A stretch of 7,286 bases of DNA from Actinoplanes liguriensis (GCA_000715855.1 KL571335.1:2619-9904); one strand, 5' to 3'; counted from the first letter of the stretch, positions 1-6,333 are shown. Numbers and translations: made by a program. Notes: generated by a model from the letters alone, not told the origin.

Positions 1-15
1 GTGTATAAGAGACAG
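1..15 (+). other. Nextera/Tn5 mosaic-end adapter remnant at window edge
   Basis: GTGTATAAGAGACAG is the last 15 bases of the 19-bp synthetic Tn5 mosaic end (AGATGTGTATAAGAGACAG) used in tagmentation libraries. It ends the native kamE sequence at position 16. It is contamination, not genomic DNA. Confidence 0.96.
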
Positions 16-582
16 GCGGAACGCCGCCGACATGGCCCGGGTGTTGTGCAGGTGCGCGTCGCGCTGGGTGACCACCTGCGAGACCAGCACCGCGTCGGCC
101 TTCTTCTCCCGGGCGGTCTCGACCAGGTCGGGCACCGACACCTGTGCGCCCATGTTGGTCACCGACAGCTCGGAGTAGTACTCCAGGCCCTTCTCGCCGG
201 CGATGCCCTTGAGGTTGAGGATCGCGTCGATGCCGACGGTGTGCGCGTCGGTGCCGATGCAGGCGCCGACCACGTTGAGCCGCCGCCGCAGCCGCCGCTT
301 GATCGCCGCGTTCACCTCCTTCGCGCTGAGCAGCGGATAGTCGCGCTCGACGACCTGCACCTTGTCGGTGTCCACGAGGTGGCCGACCTTGCCGTAGACG
401 ACGAAGAACGTGAACCCGTCGCCCATCTGCTTGGCGTGCACCAGCATCGCCGGGTCCATGCCCATCTTCCCGGCGAGTTGCAGGGCGGCGCCTTCGGCAC
501 GCTTGTCGTGCGGGATCGGCAGGGTGAAGGAGAGCTGCACCATGCCGTCGCCCGTGGTGTCCCCGTAAGGGCGAACAATCAC
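1..582 (-). CDS. kamE: Lysine 5,6-aminomutase beta subunit, C-terminus cut by window edge
   Basis: This is the B12-binding small subunit of the adenosylcobalamin- and PLP-dependent lysine 5,6-aminomutase, which moves the terminal amino group of beta-lysine to C5, giving 3,5-diaminohexanoate. Translation starts at GTG 582-580 (VIVRPYGDTTGDGMVQL). The GTGA overlaps the kamD stop, and AGGAG (588-592) lies 5 nt upstream. The cobalamin motif DxHxxG is present as D112-A-H114-T-V-G117, with H114 the expected cobalt ligand. K125 in NLKG lies 11 residues after that His, the same spacing I recall between His133 and Lys144 (the PLP Schiff-base lysine) of the Acetoanaerobium sticklandii beta subunit. After it come Rossmann-like segments (SELSVTNMGAQVSVPDLV, VLVSQVVTQRD). 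Only residues 1-189 (16-582) are native; positions 1-15 are adapter. The family is usually about 250-260 residues, so roughly the last 60 are missing. Identification is very secure. Confidence 0.95.
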   Translation of the reverse strand, partial: MIVRPYGDTTGDGMVQLSFTLPIPHDKRAEGAALQLAGKMGMDPAMLVHAKQMGDGFTFFVVYGKVGHLVDTDKVQVVERDYPLLSAKEVNAAIKRRLRRRLNVVGACIGTDAHTVGIDAILNLKGIAGEKGLEYYSELSVTNMGAQVSVPDLVETAREKKADAVLVSQVVTQRDAHLHNTRAMSAAFRLSLIH

Positions 583-2123
583 AGCAACTCCTGTACGGGG
601 TTGTAGTAGTCCTCTTCGTGCCTCGCGACGCCGTCGAGGCCCTTGCCCCGGTCGGCGGGACGTTTCATCAGGCCGAACGTGCCGTCCGCGATGGCGTCCA
701 TGAGCGTGTCACCGACGATCCGCTCCAGCAGCTCGATGGCCTCGCCGAGCACCTGGTTCGCCCGGCCGCGGATGAAGGGGCCGGGCACGAAGTCCTCGTG
801 GAGGTTCCCGGCGGCGCCGAGGACGTAGCGGACGTTCTGCAGCGCGATGTCCCGGTCGGAGAGCCACGGCGTCACCACGGCCTCGGTCATCATGCCGACC
901 AGCAGGATGCCCTGACCGGTCAGCGCCCCGGCGAGGTTGAAGAAGCCGTCGAGCAGGTTGCCGCGGAAGACGTCGCCGGTCATGTGCTTGGTCGGCGGCA
1001 TCCACTTCAGCGGCGCGTCGGGGAACAGCTCCCGGGCGAGCAGCGCGTGCGCCAGCTCCATGCGGAACGAGTCCGGCAGATCCGGATTGATCTCGAACGC
1101 GTGTCCCAGCCCGAGCTGCCAGTCCTCCAGCCCCGCCTCATGCGCGAAGAACTCGTTGAGCAGCTGCGACACGGTCACCGTGTGCGCGGCTTCGACAGCG
1201 TCCGCGGTCGTGAGGTAGTTGTCCTCACCGGTGTTGATGATGATCCCCGCGCGAGCGTGCACCTGCCGGCTGAACCGCTGGTCCACGAAGGTCCGGATCG
1301 GGTTGATGTCGCGGAACAGGATGCCGTACATGGAGTCGTTCAGCATCATGTCCAGGCGTTCCATACCCGCCAGCGCCGCGATCTCCGGCATGCACAGACC
1401 GGACGCGTAGTTGGTCAGGCGGATATATCGTCCGAGCTCGCGAGAGGTCTCGTCCAGCGCCGCCCGCATCAACCGGAAGTTCTCCTGCGTGGCGTAGGTG
1501 CCCGCGAACCCCTCCCGGGTGGCGCCCTCGGGCACGTAGTCCAGCAGCGACTGCCCCGTCGACCGGATCACCGCGATGACGTCCGCGCCCGCTCGCGCCG
1601 CCGCCTGCGCCTGGGGGATGTCCTCGTAGATGTCCCCGGTGGCGACGATCAGGTAGATCCACGGACGCTGCGCCGGATCGCCGTACCTCCTAATCAGCTT
1701 CTGTCTTTCCGCTCTTCGCCGGTCGACGATCTTGAGCCCGCCCGCGGCGGCCTTCTTCGCCAGTCGCCGCGCCGCGGTGAGCTCCGCCTTCTTGCCGGGC
1801 ACCTCGAAGCGCACCGACCCGGCCGCGGCCTTCTGCGCGAGCACGGTCAGATCCTCGACGCCCGTCGACAGGGCGGCGTGGAAGACCGGCACGGCGACCC
1901 CGTGGCCGAGACCGACGTCCGCGCGCACGGCGTCGACCAGGCGGTTCACCCACGGGATCCCGTCCGGGTCGGCGCCGTGCACACCGGCCAGGCGCAGCAC
2001 CGCCCGCTCCACCGACACGGTGGTGTGCGACCGCGCGAGGTCGACGACGGGCTGCCCGGCCTTCGCGGCGAGCGCCCGCGCCCGCGCGACGATCCGCGGG
2101 TCCAGATCCAGCTTCCCGGCCAA
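579..2123 (-). CDS. kamD: Lysine 5,6-aminomutase alpha subunit
   Basis: This is the large PLP- and substrate-binding subunit, partner of KamE; together they convert L-beta-lysine to 3,5-diaminohexanoate in the cytoplasm. The reading frame stays open far upstream, but the product begins at TTG 2123-2121 (MAGKLDLDPRIVARA), which matches the family N-terminus. An AGGGAG ribosome site precedes it by about 9 nt. Length is 514 residues, the normal family size. Residues R187 and S192 (IRSTGQSLLDY), S241, Y266 and D301 fall at a constant +3 offset from residues I recall as lining the active site of the A. sticklandii enzyme (Arg184, Ser189, Ser238, Tyr263, Asp298). The catalytic pocket therefore appears intact. 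It starts 14 nt after the amidohydrolase stop and overlaps kamE by 4 nt, so it is translationally coupled to its partner. No adapter interrupts it. An alternative start further upstream is unlikely because it would read through the amidohydrolase gene. Confidence 0.96.
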   Translation of the reverse strand: MAGKLDLDPRIVARARALAAKAGQPVVDLARSHTTVSVERAVLRLAGVHGADPDGIPWVNRLVDAVRADVGLGHGVAVPVFHAALSTGVEDLTVLAQKAAAGSVRFEVPGKKAELTAARRLAKKAAAGGLKIVDRRRAERQKLIRRYGDPAQRPWIYLIVATGDIYEDIPQAQAAARAGADVIAVIRSTGQSLLDYVPEGATREGFAGTYATQENFRLMRAALDETSRELGRYIRLTNYASGLCMPEIAALAGMERLDMMLNDSMYGILFRDINPIRTFVDQRFSRQVHARAGIIINTGEDNYLTTADAVEAAHTVTVSQLLNEFFAHEAGLEDWQLGLGHAFEINPDLPDSFRMELAHALLARELFPDAPLKWMPPTKHMTGDVFRGNLLDGFFNLAGALTGQGILLVGMMTEAVVTPWLSDRDIALQNVRYVLGAAGNLHEDFVPGPFIRGRANQVLGEAIELLERIVGDTLMDAIADGTFGLMKRPADRGKGLDGVARHEEDYYNPVQELL

Positions 2124-2132
2124 GTGTCGTGT

Positions 2133-2137
2133 CTCCC
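2133..2137 (-). promoter_or_regulatory. Ribosome binding site supporting the TTG start of kamD
   Basis: GGGAG (within AAGGGAG) on the minus strand, immediately after the amidohydrolase TAA stop, lies 9 nt before TTG 2123-2121. It supports this rare start codon and the 514-residue length. Confidence 0.65.
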
Positions 2138-3604
2138 TTAACTCTCGTGGATGGTGTCGCCGTGCAGCACCGTGCGCCGGCAGACCGGCCGCTGCGGAAC
2201 CACGCCGTCGATGTCCGGCAGCAGCGCCGGCAGGCCCTCGATGACACCGCCGGGGGTGTCCCAGGCGGCGAAGGTGGCCGACGCGCCCGGGGCGATGTGT
2301 ATAAGAGACAGTCTGCTGGCCGCGAACGCCGCCCGCACCTTCATCCGGTAGACCGGGTTGCGCGGCGCGGCGGCGGCGACCACCATCGCCCACGGGTCGA
2401 GCGCGGTCACCGGCGTGTCCGAGCCGAACGCCAGCGCCACCCCGGTCGCGTGCATCGCCCCGATCGGGTTGCTGGCCAGGGCCCGGTCGACGCCGAGGCG
2501 CTGCGCGTACATCCGGTCGTTGCCGCCCCACAGCGCGTCGAAGACCGGCTGCACCGAGGCGGTCACGCCGAACTCGACCATCCGGGCGATCATCGCCTTG
2601 TCGATCAGCTCGACGTGCTCGATCCGGTGGTTGCCCTCCCGCAGCCGGTCGACGCCGACCTGCTTCGCGGCGATCGCGAACCCGTCCAGAACGGTCTCGA
2701 TCGCGGCGTCGCCGATCGCGTGGAAACCGCCCTGGAAGCCGATCCGGATGCAGTCGAGCAGGTGCTCGCCGACCTGCTCGGCGGTCAGGAACGCCTCGCC
2801 GCAGCCGTGCTCGCCGTCGTGGTAGGCCGAGCGCAGCGACGCCGTCCGCGAGCCGAGCGCGCCGTCGGCGTACAGGTCGCCGGCCGCGCCGGTCGCCCCC
2901 AGCTCACGGGCCTTCTCGGCGCCGCCCAGCTCACCCCAGTAACCGAAGACCTGCGGCAACCCCTGCGCCGACAGGGCGAGCACCGACTGGAAGTCGGCCT
3001 CGCTGGACGTGCCCGGCCCGCCGCACTCGTGCACCGCGGCGATCCCCATCGCGGCGGCCCGGCTCAGCGCGGTCCGCTGCGCCGCGGTCCGCTCCGCGGG
3101 GGTCAGCGAGCCGAGCGCGACCGCCCGTACCGCATGATGGGCCTGCTCCCGGACCCAGCCGGACGGGTGGTATCCCTCGGTGCCCTCGGCGGTCGGCAGC
3201 AGCGCCGAGCTGACCAGCGCGGAGTGCACCGACGCCTGCGACAGGTACACCCGGCGGCCCTGCGCGGCCCGGTCCAGCTCGGCCGCGGTCGGCGGGGTCT
3301 GATCGGTCCAGGTCGACTCGTCCCAGCCGTGCCCGTGCACCACGCCGTCGGCCGGACGGGTCCGCGCGAACGCGGCGACCGCGTCGAGCAGCTCGCCCGC
3401 GGACCCCACGCCGGACAGGTCGAGACCGTCGAAGGCCAGGCCGGTGTCGGTGGCGTGCACGTGCGCGTCGACGAACGCCGGGGTCACCAGCGCGCCCTCG
3501 AGGTCGTGTATAAGAGACAGGCCCCGGACCAGCATCGCGGTGGCGCGCGGCTCGGCGGCGGAGTAGAAGCGACCGTTGGTGTAGCGGACCAGGGGAATAG
3601 TCAT
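2138..3604 (-). CDS. YtcJ-type metal-dependent amidohydrolase (amidohydrolase family 3), interrupted by two adapter sequences
   Basis: This is a cytoplasmic zinc-type amidohydrolase of the YtcJ/LAF3-like group. Substrate is unknown. Start is ATG 3604-3602 (MTIPLVRYTNGRFYSA), 4 nt after the kdd stop, with GGGAG inside the kdd end as ribosome site. Numbering below includes adapter residues. Visible metal-site motifs are H48-V-H50 (VDAHVH), H295 (FHAIGD), H330 (RIEHVE) and D396 (FGSDTPV), plus the family signature DGALGSRTA. Where many relatives have Lys before the DGALG motif (K-x-x-x-DG), this protein has Asp (GDLYADG), probably a subfamily trait. Residues 29-33 (LSLIH) and 432-437 (LSLIHI) are translated Nextera adapter. 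The native stretch there is missing: the strand before VDLEGALVTP, and the segment near the C-terminus that normally contains GGWRA before LAPG. The real protein should be longer than the 488 residues seen, perhaps 520-540. It lies within the lysine aminomutase operon, which suggests a related substrate, but this is inference. Confidence 0.88.
   Translation of the reverse strand: MTIPLVRYTNGRFYSAAEPRATAMLVRGLSLIHDLEGALVTPAFVDAHVHATDTGLAFDGLDLSGVGSAGELLDAVAAFARTRPADGVVHGHGWDESTWTDQTPPTAAELDRAAQGRRVYLSQASVHSALVSSALLPTAEGTEGYHPSGWVREQAHHAVRAVALGSLTPAERTAAQRTALSRAAAMGIAAVHECGGPGTSSEADFQSVLALSAQGLPQVFGYWGELGGAEKARELGATGAAGDLYADGALGSRTASLRSAYHDGEHGCGEAFLTAEQVGEHLLDCIRIGFQGGFHAIGDAAIETVLDGFAIAAKQVGVDRLREGNHRIEHVELIDKAMIARMVEFGVTASVQPVFDALWGGNDRMYAQRLGVDRALASNPIGAMHATGVALAFGSDTPVTALDPWAMVVAAAAPRNPVYRMKVRAAFAASRLSLIHIAPGASATFAAWDTPGGVIEGLPALLPDIDGVVPQRPVCRRTVLHGDTIHES
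2294..2311 (+). other. Nextera/Tn5 mosaic-end adapter inside amidohydrolase gene
   Basis: GATGTGTATAAGAGACAG is 18 of the 19 bases of the synthetic mosaic end. Read on the minus strand it encodes LSLIHI within the amidohydrolase. Its 18-nt length happens to keep the frame. Native sequence appears to be missing at this join. Confidence 0.97.
3506..3520 (+). other. Nextera/Tn5 mosaic-end adapter inside amidohydrolase gene, N-terminal site
   Basis: A second copy of the 15-base GTGTATAAGAGACAG, encoding LSLIH on the minus strand between residues 28 and 34 of the amidohydrolase. It replaces the beta-strand segment normally found between AMLVRG and DLEGALVTP. Confidence 0.97.
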
Positions 3605-3608
3605 GCGG

Positions 3609-4622
3609 TCAGTCTCCCGCGATCCGCTTCTCGAACAAGGCACGCACCCTGGGCGTGGTGCGCAGCAGGTCGACGGCGAAATCCGCGTGCCCGGGCACGT
3701 ACCCGTTGCCGACCAGCATGGTCACGTCCGCGGCCAGGCCCTCGGCACCGAGAGCGGCCGCGGAGAAGCTGGTCGCCATGGAGAAGAAGATCACGGTGCC
3801 GCCCTCCTTCGTCGCCAGGATCGCGCCGTGTTCGCAGCCGGGCACGTCCACGCAGACCACCGTGATGTCCGCTCCACCGGCTTTTTGCGCCACTTCGACG
3901 GGATTGCGGGCATCGGCGATCGCGATCTCATCCGCCACCCCGGCCTTCGCCAGCGCGTCGCGCTCCTCTTCGGAGACGACAATTGCGCTGGTACGGGCGT
4001 TGGCGCGCTTCGCCGCGGCGAGACTCAGCGAGCCGCTCTTGCCGGCCCCGCCGATCACCAGCACGGTCGGGTCCTGATATTTGCGGACAATGCGATCCGT
4101 CAGAGCCGGCGCCCCGCACACGTCGTAGACGGCCAGCGCCAGCTCGGCCGGCAGATCGTCGGGCAGCACCCCCACGATCGAGCGCCCGAAGAGAATCGCC
4201 GTGCCGTCCGCCGGAACCTGCTCGGACAACCCGTCCCAGCCCGCGAGGCCGTCGGTGATCCGCAACGGCGTCAACGTCAGGCTCACCAGGGTCGCCACCC
4301 GGTCGCCCGCCTTCACCGGCAGCGGCGACTCCGGCCCGGCCTCCTCGACCACGCCGATCAGCATCCCGCCGGAGCCCGTGACCGGATTGTGCATCTTGCC
4401 GCGCGTCCCGATGATGTCGAGCACCTCGGCGCGGATCTTCGCACCGTCCCCCGCATGTTTCTGCGCGAGCTGCCGATAGCTGGCGGCGTCGAGGTTGAGC
4501 CGCTGCACGCGGATGCGCACCTCGTCCGGGCCGATCTCCGGGGACGCGTCCAGGCGCCACGCGGCCTGAGGCAGCACCCCGGCCGGTTCGATCACCCGGT
4601 TCAGCCCCACTGATCCCGCCAT
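3609..4622 (-). CDS. kdd: L-erythro-3,5-diaminohexanoate dehydrogenase
   Basis: This NAD(P)-dependent oxidative deaminase converts 3,5-diaminohexanoate to 5-amino-3-oxohexanoate plus ammonia, the step after KamDE in lysine degradation. The frame is open to GTG 4637, but ATG 4622-4620 (MAGSVGLNRVIEPAGVLPQ) is preferred because AGGAGG (4629-4634) ends exactly 6 nt before it and would lie inside the coding region if the GTG were used. Length is 337 residues, close to the usual ~345. A GroES-like N-terminal half carries the family hallmarks RLNLDAASYRQL (about 41-52), IIGTRGKMHNPVTGSGG (about 70-86) and GDRVATLVSLTLTPL. A Rossmann fold follows, with VLVIGGAGKSG (G191-G197) as the dinucleotide loop. 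The characteristic late segment VPGCEHGAIL...GGTVIFFSMATSFSAAALGAEG is also present. It is the first gene of the minus-strand operon, divergent from kamA. No interruptions are seen. Confidence 0.94.
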   Translation of the reverse strand: MAGSVGLNRVIEPAGVLPQAAWRLDASPEIGPDEVRIRVQRLNLDAASYRQLAQKHAGDGAKIRAEVLDIIGTRGKMHNPVTGSGGMLIGVVEEAGPESPLPVKAGDRVATLVSLTLTPLRITDGLAGWDGLSEQVPADGTAILFGRSIVGVLPDDLPAELALAVYDVCGAPALTDRIVRKYQDPTVLVIGGAGKSGSLSLAAAKRANARTSAIVVSEEERDALAKAGVADEIAIADARNPVEVAQKAGGADITVVCVDVPGCEHGAILATKEGGTVIFFSMATSFSAAALGAEGLAADVTMLVGNGYVPGHADFAVDLLRTTPRVRALFEKRIAGD

Positions 4623-4628
4623 CAACAG

Positions 4629-4634
4629 CCTCCT
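4629..4634 (-). promoter_or_regulatory. Ribosome binding site deciding the kdd start
   Basis: A full AGGAGG on the minus strand stands 6 nt before ATG 4622. It argues against the earlier in-frame GTG at 4637, which would overlap it. Confidence 0.75.
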
Positions 4635-4672
4635 CACGTCAAACTCTCGTCTACAGACGCCGCTCTACCGTA

Positions 4673-4740
4673 AATCTTCCGTAGCCCGGGTTTCTAGACC
4701 GAAGATTCTCCAGTACGTTAGTGCACCTGAACAGATCTTC
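4673..4740. repeat. Three copies of ATCTTC/GAAGAT, candidate operator
   Basis: AATCTTC at 4673-4679 and GAAGATT at 4701-4707 form a perfect 7-bp inverted repeat with a 21-nt spacer. A third copy, GATCTTC, lies at 4734-4740 in the direct orientation of the first. The copies bracket the putative promoters of the divergent genes. The arrangement is compatible with binding of a dimeric or oligomeric transcription factor, but no regulator gene is in the window and the identity is unknown. Confidence 0.4.
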
Positions 4741-4758
4741 AGTTTCGGGAGGGCAACG

Positions 4759-6098
4759 GTGTCCGAACAGCCTTACGAGTACCAGCGGCGCGAGCTGGTC
4801 GAGCCCGATTGGACCCGGTTCCCCGGCTGGCGGGACGTCACCGCCGCGCAGTGGCAGTCCGCGCAGTGGCAGCGGGTCAACTGTGTGAAGAACGTGAAGC
4901 AGCTGCGCGCGGTCCTCGGCGACCTGGTCGACGAGTCCTTCTACGCCGACCTGGAGGCCGACCAGGAGCGCCTGGCGACCATGTCGATGCTGCTCCCGCC
5001 ACAGATGCTCAACACGATGGTGCCGCACGCGGTGCCGGACACGGCGTCGTTCTACACGGATCCGGTGCGCCGCTACATGCTCCCGGTCGCCACCGACCGG
5101 CACCTCGACTGGCCGTCGCACCCGAATGCGAGCCGGGATTCACTTCACGAGCACGACATGTGGGTCGCCGAGGGCCTCACCCACCGCTACCCGACGAAGG
5201 TCCTGGCCGAGCTGCTCTCCACCTGCCCGCAGTACTGCGGGCACTGCACCCGGATGGACCTGGTCGGCAACAGCACGCCCACGGTCCCGAAACTCAAGCT
5301 CATCCAGAAGCCCGTGGATCGGTATGCCGCCCACCTCGACTATCTGAAGACCCATCCGGGGGTACGGGATGTGGTCGTCTCCGGCGGCGACGTCGCCAAC
5401 GTGCCGTGGAAGCAGCTCGAGGCGTACCTGATGGGCCTGCTCTCGGTCCCGACGGTCCGCGACATCCGCCTGGCCACCAAGGCGCTGATGGGTCTGTCTC
5501 TGTGTATAAGAGACAGGGCATGCACCGGGTCGCGGTGACCGCGCAGCGCCGGGGCGTCAACCTCGCCGTGCACACCCACGTCAACCACGTGAACTCGCTG
5601 ACCCCGACGGTCGCGAGAGCGGCGCAGACCCTGCTCGAGATCGGCGTGCGCGACGTCCGCAACCAGGGTGTGCTGATGCGCGGCATCAACGACACCTCGG
5701 CCGACCTGCTCGACCTGTGCTTCGGGCTGCAGGGCGAGGCGGGGATCCTGCCGTACTACTTCTACATGTGCGACATGATCCCGAACGCGGAGCACTGGCG
5801 GGTGCCGGTCTGGCACGCCCAGCAGCTGCAGCACGACCTGATGGGATACCTGCCCGGTTACGCCACCCCGCGGATCGTGTGCGACGTGCCGTTCGTCGGC
5901 AAGCGCTGGGTGCACATGGTCGCCGAGTACGACCGGGAGCACGGCATCTCCTACTGGACGAAGAACTACCGCACGTCGATCGAGAAGGACGACAGCGAGG
6001 CGTTGTCCAAGCTGTACGCGTACTACGACCCGATCGACACGCTGCCCGCCGACGGCCAGGACTGGTGGCGCAAGCAGCAGGAGCTCGTGACGGTGTAA
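4759..6098 (+). CDS. kamA: Lysine 2,3-aminomutase (radical SAM, KamA family), split by adapter sequence
   Basis: This radical SAM/PLP enzyme interconverts L-lysine and L-beta-lysine, the entry step of the pathway. It starts at GTG 4759 (MSEQPYEYQRRELVEP) behind GGGAGGG (4747-4753). The [4Fe-4S] motif is C156-PQY-C160-GH-C163. The PLP lysine is expected at codon 5901-5903 in DVPFVGK, replacing the clostridial DAPGGGGK form. The Asp of that motif (5883-5885) and the Asp in YMCDMIP (5772-5774) correspond to the two aspartates that bind the substrate side-chain amine in clostridial LAM, supporting lysine as substrate. The native first part (245 codons, to 5493) ends at KALMG. Positions 5494-5516 are adapter, and the second part (GMHRVAVTAQ, from 5517) continues in another frame for 193 codons to TAA. 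The family normally has a LPQHWLQ-type stretch here, so roughly a dozen codons are missing. The frameshift is an assembly artefact; the real protein should be about 450 residues. Confidence 0.93.
5494..5516 (+). other. Two adapter pieces back to back inside kamA
   Basis: CTGTCTCT (5494-5501), the first 8 bases of the reverse-complement mosaic end, is directly followed by GTGTATAAGAGACAG (5502-5516). A left fragment running into its 3' adapter has been joined to a right fragment still carrying its 5' adapter. The 23-nt insert breaks the kamA frame. Confidence 0.97.
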
Positions 6099-6100
6099 CG

Positions 6101-6130
6101 AAAAAGGCCCCCGATCCCGGGGGCCTTTTT
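6101..6130. terminator. Bidirectional intrinsic terminator between kamA and csbD-like gene
   Basis: The arms AAAAAGGCCCCC (6101-6112) and GGGGGCCTTTTT (6119-6130) pair perfectly over 12 bp; a further G-C pair leaves the 4-nt loop ATCC. A T-run follows the GC-rich stem on both strands. It begins 2 nt after the kamA stop and ends 11 nt from the csbD-like stop, so it serves both convergent genes. Confidence 0.92.
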
Positions 6131-6141
6131 CCGTCGGTCGA

Positions 6142-6333
6142 TCAGCTGAAGGCGTCGCGGACGTCCTGGCCCGCGTCCTTCACGTGCTCGCCGGCCTGCT
6201 TGGCGTGCGCGGCAGTCTCCTGGGCCTGGCCCTCGGCCTGCAGGCGCGGGTTGTCGGTCGCGTCCCCGACGGCCTGCTTCGCCTTGCCGGTCAGCTCCTC
6301 GGCCTTGTTCTTGACCTTGTCGGTGAAGCTCAT
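6142..6333 (-). CDS. CsbD-family small stress-response protein
   Basis: This 63-residue, highly hydrophilic, Ala/Lys/Gln/Glu-rich protein begins MSFTDKVKNKAEELTGKAKQ and continues AVGDATDNPRLQAEGQAQET. That matches the CsbD domain (KxxxKxxxGxxKxxxGxxTxxxxLxxxG pattern) over the first ~40 residues. The tail (AAHAKQAGEHVKDAGQDVRDAFS) repeats an amphipathic helix pattern. There is no signal peptide or membrane segment. In Bacillus, CsbD is a sigma-B-controlled general stress protein whose molecular function is unknown; the same role is inferred here. The start ATG is preceded by GGAGGG with a 7-nt spacer. It is convergent with kamA, with which it shares a bidirectional terminator, and divergent from the methyltransferase. 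A sigma-B/F-like promoter lies upstream (see separate entry). It has no obvious link to lysine metabolism. Confidence 0.9.
   Translation of the reverse strand: MSFTDKVKNKAEELTGKAKQAVGDATDNPRLQAEGQAQETAAHAKQAGEHVKDAGQDVRDAFS

Larger units (their letters stand above)
4623..4758. promoter_or_regulatory. Divergent control region between kdd and kamA
   Basis: This 136-bp non-coding stretch is clearly more AT-rich than the surrounding genes and must hold the promoters for both the minus-strand kdd operon and plus-strand kamA. A TANNNT-type -10 candidate for kamA is TACGTT (4714-4719). One for kdd on the minus strand is TACGGT (4667-4672). No convincing -35 accompanies either, so exact start sites are uncertain. 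Three copies of an ATCTTC/GAAGAT hexamer (separate entry) lie between and around these boxes, suggesting a shared regulator. Confidence 0.6.

Noticed and set aside
618..2141. Long plus-strand open frame of about 507 codons opposite kamD
   Set aside because: It is a GC-bias shadow: the opposite strand encodes an intact, well-conserved KamD with active-site residues, and the plus-strand product (rich in Arg, Val, Glu, His, Gln) resembles no family.
2124..2531. N-terminal extension of kamD up to 2531
   Set aside because: The extra codons overlap the amidohydrolase on the same strand in another frame and pass through an adapter. The TTG at 2123 has a ribosome site and matches the family start.
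2129..3865. 578-codon plus-strand open frame across the amidohydrolase
   Set aside because: It runs antisense to the amidohydrolase and the kdd end and reads through both adapters (VYKRQ peptides). It has no domain or ribosome site.
3603..4613. 336-codon plus-strand open frame opposite kdd
   Set aside because: It is a mirror of the kdd reading frame with low-complexity Arg/His/Gln composition; kdd itself is complete and recognised.
2294..5516. Genuine Tn5-like or MITE elements at the repeated GTGTATAAGAGACAG sites
   Set aside because: The sequence is the synthetic hyperactive mosaic end. There are no paired inverted ends around cargo and no 9-bp target duplications, and native sequence is missing at the joins. 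Library adapter is the simplest cause.
4759..6098. kamA as a true pseudogene or programmed frameshift
   Set aside because: The only disruption is adapter sequence; all catalytic motifs on both sides are intact.
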